Shown here piece after piece: positions 42,375 to 47,216 of a stretch of 47,216 nucleotides of DNA. Source of the stretch: an uncultured Eisenbergiella sp. (GTDB taxonomy: Bacteria; Bacillota; Clostridia; Lachnospirales; Lachnospiraceae). How positions within the stretch are numbered: the stretch's first letter is position 1; each line of letters begins with the position of its first letter. A model generated the notes under the pieces. That model saw only the letters and a program-made list of their open reading frames with translations. It did no database searches and had not been told where the DNA came from. A program made the position numbers and the translations under genes. Location of the stretch: NCBI GenBank assembly GCA_947627215.1, contig CANQVD010000030.1:1-47216 (forward strand), written 5' to 3'.

Positions 42375-44108
42375 ATGTCAATAGAAGAGAAAATTACCGG
42401 CTACCCGTCCATAGACAAACCGTGGCTGAAATATTACAGCAAAGCGGCTATTGATGCCCCGCTTCCGGAGTGCACAATTTACGAATATCTTTGGGAGAAC
42501 AATAAAGATCATCTTAATGATGTGGCGCTAATATATTTCGGAAGAAAAATACGCTATCATCAATTGTTTACAGATATTGAATCATGTGCAAAATCATTAA
42601 AGTCTTTAGGTGTTAATGAAGGCGATGTGGTTACTGTTAAGTCTTTGAATCTTCCACAGGTTGTTGTTATATTATATGCTCTGAATCGAATAGGAGCAAT
42701 TGCAAATCTGATTTATGTTTCCTCTACACCTGAAGAAGTAATGGAAATATTAGATACAACTAACTCGAAAATTTATGTGACTATGGACACCTTATATTCT
42801 AAGGAGGCAGGCTGTTTAAATAATCTGAACGTGAAATATATTCTTTTGCTTTCCCCGGCTGAAAGTGCAAATATGGCTTCTAATTTAATGATCCGTATGA
42901 AAATGAGTAAAACTGACATTAAACATGAAGATCAAATTATGACATGGAAGTCTTTCATGAAACTCCATGGAGATGTTTCAGTAAAAGAAAATGCAAACAT
43001 CAAAAAAGCCCAAAACCCGGTTGTAATGGTGTATACAGGAGGAACTACTGGAAAAACTAAAGCTGTTATACTGACAAATCAAAATATTAATTCGATAGTT
43101 TTTCAATATAGAAATGCAAATATGGGATTTATGCGCGGAGACTGTTTTTTAGATGTGCTTCCAATGTTTATTGCATTCGGAATAACTGTCAGTTTACATC
43201 TACCTCTTTGTCTTGGGATTCGAACGGTTTTACTTTTAGATATAACACAGGAGAAAGCCGGAGAAGCATTTGCAAAATACAAACCAAATTATTATGTAGG
43301 TGGTGCAGTTCATATTGAAAAAATAATATCTAATGAAAAATTAAAACAGAGTGATATGAGTTACCTTAAAATTCTTGCAGTAGGCGGCGATGCAATTCCA
43401 TTACCTTTGGAAGAAAAGACAAACGCTTTTTTGAAAGATCATAATTGTCATTGTAAATTGATTATCGGCTATGGAATGACGGAACTATCAGCTACTGTTT
43501 GCACTTCTTCGCCAAAAGTCTATAAAATAGGAACAGTCGGAATCCCACTGCCAAGAGTTGTAGCTAAAATAATTGAGCCAGATTCTTTTAAAGAAAAAGC
43601 ATATGATCAGATAGGAGAAGTATGCATCTCTGCCCCATCCATGATGAAAGGTTATTTCAATAATTTTACTGAGGCAAATGAGATAATCCGTTATCATAAT
43701 GATGGGACATACTGGGTACACACGGGTGATATAGGAGAAATTGATAAAGATGGTTTTCTTACGATTGTTGGAAGAACAAAGAGAATTATTACAGTCATTG
43801 ATGATAATGGAATTTACCATAAAGTTTATCCGCATGTAATTGAAGATACGCTTCTGCAACAAGGAAGTATACTTGAAGTCGCAGTTGTAGGAAAACCATC
43901 AAGAGATAAAAATAATCAAATAGTTGCTTTCGTCGTTTGTCGAACGCAAATGAACGAAAATGTCATGGAATTGAGAAATTATTCTCAAAGAAAGCTCGAA
44001 GCTTGGGAACAGCCATCTCAATATCGAATTATAGAAAATATGCCAAGAACATTAATTGGTAAAATTAACTATCGAATGTTAGAATCTATGGCAGCAAAGG
44101 AGGACTGA
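42375..44108 (+). CDS. AMP-binding acyl-adenylating enzyme (acyl-CoA ligase-like), copy 1
   Basis: The 577-aa class I adenylate-forming enzyme has the P-loop-like YTGGTTGKTKAVILTN (about residue 220) and GYGMTELSATVC. YWVHTGDIGEIDKDGFLTIVGRTKR follows, and the catalytic Lys lies in LIGKINYRM near its C-terminus. All core motifs are present, so it should activate a carboxylic acid to acyl-AMP, then probably acyl-CoA. The ATG at 42375 is preferred because it aligns with the start of copy 2 (IEEKITGYPSIDKPWLKYYS), even though AGAGGAG lies 14 bases away. The longer in-frame start at 42267 is less likely. The body is strongly AT-rich unlike its neighbours, suggesting transfer. No carrier protein gene is present to define the product. 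Confidence 0.85.
   Translation: MSIEEKITGYPSIDKPWLKYYSKAAIDAPLPECTIYEYLWENNKDHLNDVALIYFGRKIRYHQLFTDIESCAKSLKSLGVNEGDVVTVKSLNLPQVVVILYALNRIGAIANLIYVSSTPEEVMEILDTTNSKIYVTMDTLYSKEAGCLNNLNVKYILLLSPAESANMASNLMIRMKMSKTDIKHEDQIMTWKSFMKLHGDVSVKENANIKKAQNPVVMVYTGGTTGKTKAVILTNQNINSIVFQYRNANMGFMRGDCFLDVLPMFIAFGITVSLHLPLCLGIRTVLLLDITQEKAGEAFAKYKPNYYVGGAVHIEKIISNEKLKQSDMSYLKILAVGGDAIPLPLEEKTNAFLKDHNCHCKLIIGYGMTELSATVCTSSPKVYKIGTVGIPLPRVVAKIIEPDSFKEKAYDQIGEVCISAPSMMKGYFNNFTEANEIIRYHNDGTYWVHTGDIGEIDKDGFLTIVGRTKRIITVIDDNGIYHKVYPHVIEDTLLQQGSILEVAVVGKPSRDKNNQIVAFVVCRTQMNENVMELRNYSQRKLEAWEQPSQYRIIENMPRTLIGKINYRMLESMAAKED
42382..42485 (+). repeat. 5' segment nearly identical to the start of AMP-ligase copy 2
   Basis: This 104-base segment differs from 44121-44224 at only about eight positions by eye, and encodes EEKITGYPSIDKPWLKYYSK and what follows. 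Beyond it the two genes diverge at once. It is also richer in GC than the gene bodies. Confidence 0.8.
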
Positions 44109-44113
44109 CTACT

Positions 44114-45871
44114 ATGCAACTAGAAGAGAAAATTACCGGATACCCGTCCATAGATAAGCCGTGGCTGAAATATTACAGTAAAGAGGCTATTGATGCTCCG
44201 CTTCCGGAGTGCACAATGTACGAGTACATATTTGATCTCAATCAGGATAATCTTGACCATGTTGCTATGAATTATTATGGCTCTGACATAACATATAGAG
44301 AAATGTTCAGACAGATATCCATTATGGCAGGCACACTTGAGCGTTATGGAGTAAAAAAAGGTGATGTAGTTACTGTTTGTATGGTTAATGCTCCCGAAAC
44401 GGTATGCTTGATGTTTGCATTAAATAAAATCGGGGCGGTAGCAAATATGGTCTATGGTGCAAGTACTTCGGAGGAACTCAAAAAATATATAACCGATGTA
44501 AAATCAACATTAGTGTTCACATTGGATATGTTTCAAGAGAAATTCGTGCAGATAGCAGAAGATGCCGAATTGAAAAAAGTTGTAGTTACTAATATAACGG
44601 AATCAATGTCGTTTGCAAACCGTATTGGCGCAAGGCTTTTCAAAGGGCTCAGACCGAAAGCATTGCCGAAGGATAAAAGATTTTGCTGTTGGAATAAATT
44701 TTTCTGTGATAGATTTGAAAGTACATATACTGCTCACGATCCCAAAGCCCCTGCAATTATCACGTACACAGGCGGTACTACCGGCGGTTCTAAGGGTGCA
44801 ATACTTAGCAATATTGCAGTAAATGCAACATCTCAACAGTATATATTGAGTGAGGGCGGCCTTAGCAGAGAAACAACATGGATGCAGGTTTTACCGTTAT
44901 TTATTGCATATGGGATAACTTGTTCTTTAATAATTACTTTAGCAGCCGGTATGAAATGCGTAATCAGAATTCCAATGGCTGATTCTATTGCTGAGTTGTG
45001 TAAAAAATTTAAGCCAAATTACATTATATATGGTCCGGCATTTTGGGAAAAATTTGCTGATGAAAATGAGAATATAGATTTATCTAACCTTCGTGCCACC
45101 TTGTGCGGTGGTGATACACTACGTCCCAATGTTGAAGAAAAAATAAATAGATATTTGAAACGCTGTGGCAGTCCGGTTCCATTGTTAAATGGATACGCAA
45201 TGACAGAAATTGGTGCTGGGGGTACGCTAAGTTATTCATATGCCAATAAGGTGGGTAGCGTTGGAATACCGCTTTTAAAAATTATTATTTCAATTTTTGA
45301 TCCTAACACTGGAGAAGAATTAAAGTACGGTCAAGAAGGAGAAGTTTGTATACACGCTCCTTCAATGATGCTGGGATATGTTAATAACAAGGAAGAAACA
45401 GACAATATAATAAGAACTCACAAAGATGGTCTTCGGTGGGTGCACTCAGGCGATCTGGGTTATATGGATGAAGACGGTTTTATTTACATCAGCGGAAGGT
45501 TAAAACGTTATTTTCTTTATATAAATGAAGGAATACAAAAGAAAATATTTAGCCTTGATATAGAAAAAGTTCTGATCAAACATCCGTATATAGATAATTG
45601 TGCTGTAGTTCCTATGGACGATTCTATCACCTGCCAGGTTCCGGTGGCATATGTGATTTTCAAGAAAGAATATCGCTTCTCCAAGCAATATGAAGAAGAA
45701 TTCATAAAATATGCTGAAGAAAATTTAACAGGTGGTTATCGCCCAGTTAAATATTTCTTTGTTGAAAGCTTTCCGCTTACCGCAATAGGTAAGGTAGACT
45801 ATAAAGAATTGGAAAAAAATAATAGAATAGAAGATTTTGGTTTGAATGAAAAGCCTAATCTCCCAGCATAG
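44114..45871 (+). CDS. AMP-binding acyl-adenylating enzyme (acyl-CoA ligase-like), copy 2
   Basis: The 585-aa product has the same fold as copy 1: YTGGTTGGSKGAILSN (about residue 217), GYAMTEIGAGGTLS, LRWVHSGDLGYMDEDGFIYISGRLKR and the catalytic Lys in AIGKVDYKELE. It is intact. GGAGGA lies about 9 bases before the ATG, and the start is 5 bases after the copy 1 stop, so they are cotranscribed. Apart from the near-identical N-terminus, residues differ widely from copy 1, particularly around the acyl pocket, which suggests different acyl substrates. The acyl substrate is unknown. The gene is AT-rich like its twin. Confidence 0.87.
   Translation: MQLEEKITGYPSIDKPWLKYYSKEAIDAPLPECTMYEYIFDLNQDNLDHVAMNYYGSDITYREMFRQISIMAGTLERYGVKKGDVVTVCMVNAPETVCLMFALNKIGAVANMVYGASTSEELKKYITDVKSTLVFTLDMFQEKFVQIAEDAELKKVVVTNITESMSFANRIGARLFKGLRPKALPKDKRFCCWNKFFCDRFESTYTAHDPKAPAIITYTGGTTGGSKGAILSNIAVNATSQQYILSEGGLSRETTWMQVLPLFIAYGITCSLIITLAAGMKCVIRIPMADSIAELCKKFKPNYIIYGPAFWEKFADENENIDLSNLRATLCGGDTLRPNVEEKINRYLKRCGSPVPLLNGYAMTEIGAGGTLSYSYANKVGSVGIPLLKIIISIFDPNTGEELKYGQEGEVCIHAPSMMLGYVNNKEETDNIIRTHKDGLRWVHSGDLGYMDEDGFIYISGRLKRYFLYINEGIQKKIFSLDIEKVLIKHPYIDNCAVVPMDDSITCQVPVAYVIFKKEYRFSKQYEEEFIKYAEENLTGGYRPVKYFFVESFPLTAIGKVDYKELEKNNRIEDFGLNEKPNLPA
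44121..44224 (+). repeat. 5' segment nearly identical to the start of AMP-ligase copy 1
   Basis: Partner of 42382-42485. The stretch of similarity starts just after the start codon and ends abruptly after ECTMYEY. Confidence 0.8.
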
Positions 45872-45888
45872 TTGAGGAGAAAAGAGCA

Positions 45889-45991
45889 GTTGGAAACTCA
45901 ACTAGCGAAAGTTAGAATCTGTGACAGAAAAGGAGGATTGGCCACCAGGCAGCTAGGAAAGAAACTAACCGGCTGCCCGTCCATGAACGAA
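45889..45991 (+). pseudogene. Decayed copy of a ligase-gene junction (remnant of a third AMP-ligase unit)
   Basis: This stretch aligns with 44054-44157, the end of copy 1 plus the start of copy 2. Shared features are GTTAGAATCT then AAGGAGGA, then a degraded start (ATG reads AGG at 45947). After it come codons resembling Q-L-x-x-K-x-T-G-x-P-S, compare QLEEKITGYPS. Similarity ends near GTCCATG and no open frame follows, so it is a broken third unit. The region is reduced to about 100 bases. Confidence 0.75.
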
Positions 45992-46016
45992 TTTCAACGT
46001 CCATGGGTATGTAAGC

Positions 46017-46248
46017 GATGACCGGACAGACTGTAATACCCTGATCCCGGTATTGGAAAAACACCGGAAGGCATTTGGGGAGGAGCTAGGGGCTCCTGAA
46101 CCGTCGGATCCGATTGATTCAGGCAGAGGGATATTTCGGAGATATCAAAGAGAATGAGAATTTCCGAAGGTTCAACTGCCGGTCAAAAGAGAAAGGATAT
46201 AAAGAATTCCTGCTGTATGCGATAGGCCGCAACATCAAGAGTGGATAA
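46017..46248 (+). pseudogene. IS1182-family transposase remnant (C-terminal, frameshifted)
   Basis: Two pieces in different frames resemble IS1182 transposase ends. From 46026 the frame reads TDCNTLIPVLEKHRKAFGEEL. From 46105 the frame reads RIRLIQAEGYFGDIKENENF, then RRFNCRSKEKGYKEFLLYAI and GRNIKSG with a stop at 46246. The frame offset indicates a deletion between them. No complete transposase or left inverted repeat is visible in the window. The family assignment is by recalled motif, not by a database search. Confidence 0.78.
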
Positions 46249-46250
46249 AG

Positions 46251-46320
46251 AAACAGGATGATTCCGTGATGCGTTCAGGCTTTGAGAAAACCTGAATCTT
46301 ACGGGGAATCATCCTGTTTT
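46251..46320 (+). terminator. Hairpin at the 3' end of the transposase remnant
   Basis: AAACAGGATGATTCC (46251-46265) pairs with GGAATCATCCTGTTTT (46305-46320), and inner arms TTCAGG/CCTGAA (about 46274-46296) extend it. The T-rich end lets it act as a terminator, and such structures often lie at an IS right end. The following 46321-46460 contains no gene that I can support; a weaker GACAGCC/GGCTGTC pair is present near 46352-46402. Confidence 0.7.
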
Positions 46321-46460
46321 CATTCTCAGGGACTAAAAAACGGAATTATCCGACAGCCCCTTCTTTTATGTTTGTCTGACTCGGAATAGTTCAGGCGGCT
46401 GTCTGTATCGATCTGCTTTGTTGTGTCGCTTTACCGTACATGAGCACTTATGCCGGTGGG

Positions 46461-47216
46461 CTATTTCCGCTTTGTCAGATCGATGTAATCCCTGGGCTCG
46501 CAGAGCGTCCGGTAGGCAGGGCGGATGATCTTCCCGCCGGAGGCCAGCTCCTCCAGCCGGTGGGCGCTCCAGCCCACCATGCGGGCGATGGCGAAGATCG
46601 GCGTATAGAGCTCCGTGGGGAGCCCCAGCATCCGGTAGACGAAACCGGAATAGAAGTCCACGTTGACGCTGACGCCCTTGTACATTTTACGCTCCCCGGC
46701 GATGATCTGCGGGGCGAGCCTTTCCACCCGGTTATAGAGCTCAAATTCGTCGTGCAGCCCTTTTTCCTCGGAGAGCCGTTCCACAAAGCTCTTGAAAATG
46801 ACGGCGCGGGGATCGGACTTGGAGTAGATCGCGTGTCCAACGCCGTAAATCAGTCCGGCGTGGTCAAAGGCATCCCGGTCCAGCAGGCGCTGCAGATAGC
46901 GGCCCACTTCCTCGTCGTCCGTCCAGTCCTTCACGGTTTCCTTCATATCTTCGAACATTTTCACCACTTTGATATTCGCGCCGCCGTGACGGGGCCCCTT
47001 CAGAGAGCCGATGGCCGCGGCGATGACGGAATAGGTATCCGTGAGGGAGGAGGTGACCACACGGGTGGTGAAGGTGGAATTGTTGCCGCCGCCGTGTTCC
47101 ATGTGCAGGATCAGGGCGATGTCCAGAATCTTCGCCTCCAGCGGCGTAAAGCTGCTGTCCGGCCGCAGGATGTGCAGAATGTTTTCCGCCATGGAAAGCT
47201 CCTGGCTGGGCTGGTG
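46461..47216 (-). CDS. Citrate synthase, C-terminal part (5' end beyond window)
   Basis: The visible 251 residues begin before the window edge at 47216; the reading frame stays open to it. Family marks are ILHMEHGGGNNSTFTTRVVTSS and GPRHGGANIKVV. GVGHAIYSKSDPRAVIFK holds the catalytic His and the DPR motif. SGFVYRMLGLPTELYTPIFAIARM and WSAHRLEEL follow, as expected of the C-terminal half. It should condense oxaloacetate with acetyl-CoA to citrate, although 2-methylcitrate synthases share the motifs. It is GC-rich again, marking the right border of the AT-rich island. Confidence 0.93.
   Translation of the reverse strand, partial: HQPSQELSMAENILHILRPDSSFTPLEAKILDIALILHMEHGGGNNSTFTTRVVTSSLTDTYSVIAAAIGSLKGPRHGGANIKVVKMFEDMKETVKDWTDDEEVGRYLQRLLDRDAFDHAGLIYGVGHAIYSKSDPRAVIFKSFVERLSEEKGLHDEFELYNRVERLAPQIIAGERKMYKGVSVNVDFYSGFVYRMLGLPTELYTPIFAIARMVGWSAHRLEELASGGKIIRPAYRTLCEPRDYIDLTKRK

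Overview
The window reads as a chromosomal segment of a GC-rich anaerobic Firmicute of the class Clostridia, most likely a relative of the Lachnospiraceae. This is inferred from gene content, not from a marker gene search. Supporting traits are a six-gene Rnf complex in the order C-D-G-E-A-B, a biotin-dependent Na+ decarboxylase locus whose gamma subunit is a lipoprotein, a NifU-like/GGGtGRT gene pair, ispH overlapping an S1 gene, scpA-scpB beside D-Ala-D-Ala carboxypeptidases, strong GGAGG ribosome binding sites and a SleB-type hydrolase.

Layout. 0.2-3.3 kb: a three-gene ABC importer (lipoprotein, permease, ATPase) behind a good sigma-A-type promoter. 3.5-5.3 kb: NifU-like scaffold plus GGGtGRT protein. 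5.4-8.2 kb, minus strand: an operon of two esterases and an ATP-grasp ligase. 8.3-9.6 kb: rarA (minus). 9.9-11.7 kb: a TIM-barrel protein and a DegV protein. 11.7-12.05 kb: a 344-bp near-perfect palindrome whose right end supplies the -35 box of alaS. 12.1-16.8 kb: alaS, rpsU (58 aa), GH25 lysozyme. 16.9-21.8 kb: two D-Ala-D-Ala carboxypeptidases flanking a metallophosphoesterase and scpA-scpB. 22.0-27.4 kb: carboxyltransferase, OadG lipoprotein, biotin carrier, OadB pump and OadA-type carboxyltransferase. 27.5-32.5 kb: RpiR regulator, HI0933-family flavoprotein, cmk, ispH, S1. 32.6-33.7 kb (minus): YprB-like exonuclease. 34.0-39.0 kb: rnfCDGEAB. 39.2-41.5 kb: SleB-like hydrolase and thrC.

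From about 41.8 to 46.3 kb the composition becomes AT-rich. This island holds an XRE regulator on the minus strand and, divergent from it, two tandem acyl-adenylating enzymes. They share an almost identical 5' end. A decayed third gene junction and an IS1182-like transposase remnant follow. The island looks like an acquired, formerly larger tandem array of AMP-ligase genes. The window ends inside a citrate synthase gene (minus).

Functionally, the Rnf complex and the decarboxylase pump would both act on transmembrane Na+ or H+ gradients, the first from ferredoxin oxidation and the second from decarboxylation. The rest is mostly housekeeping: translation (alaS, rpsU, S1), chromosome segregation (scpAB), wall remodelling, isoprenoid synthesis, nucleotide synthesis and threonine synthesis. 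The least explained parts are the 344-bp palindrome, the AMP-ligase island, the GGGtGRT pair and the ATP-grasp/esterase operon.
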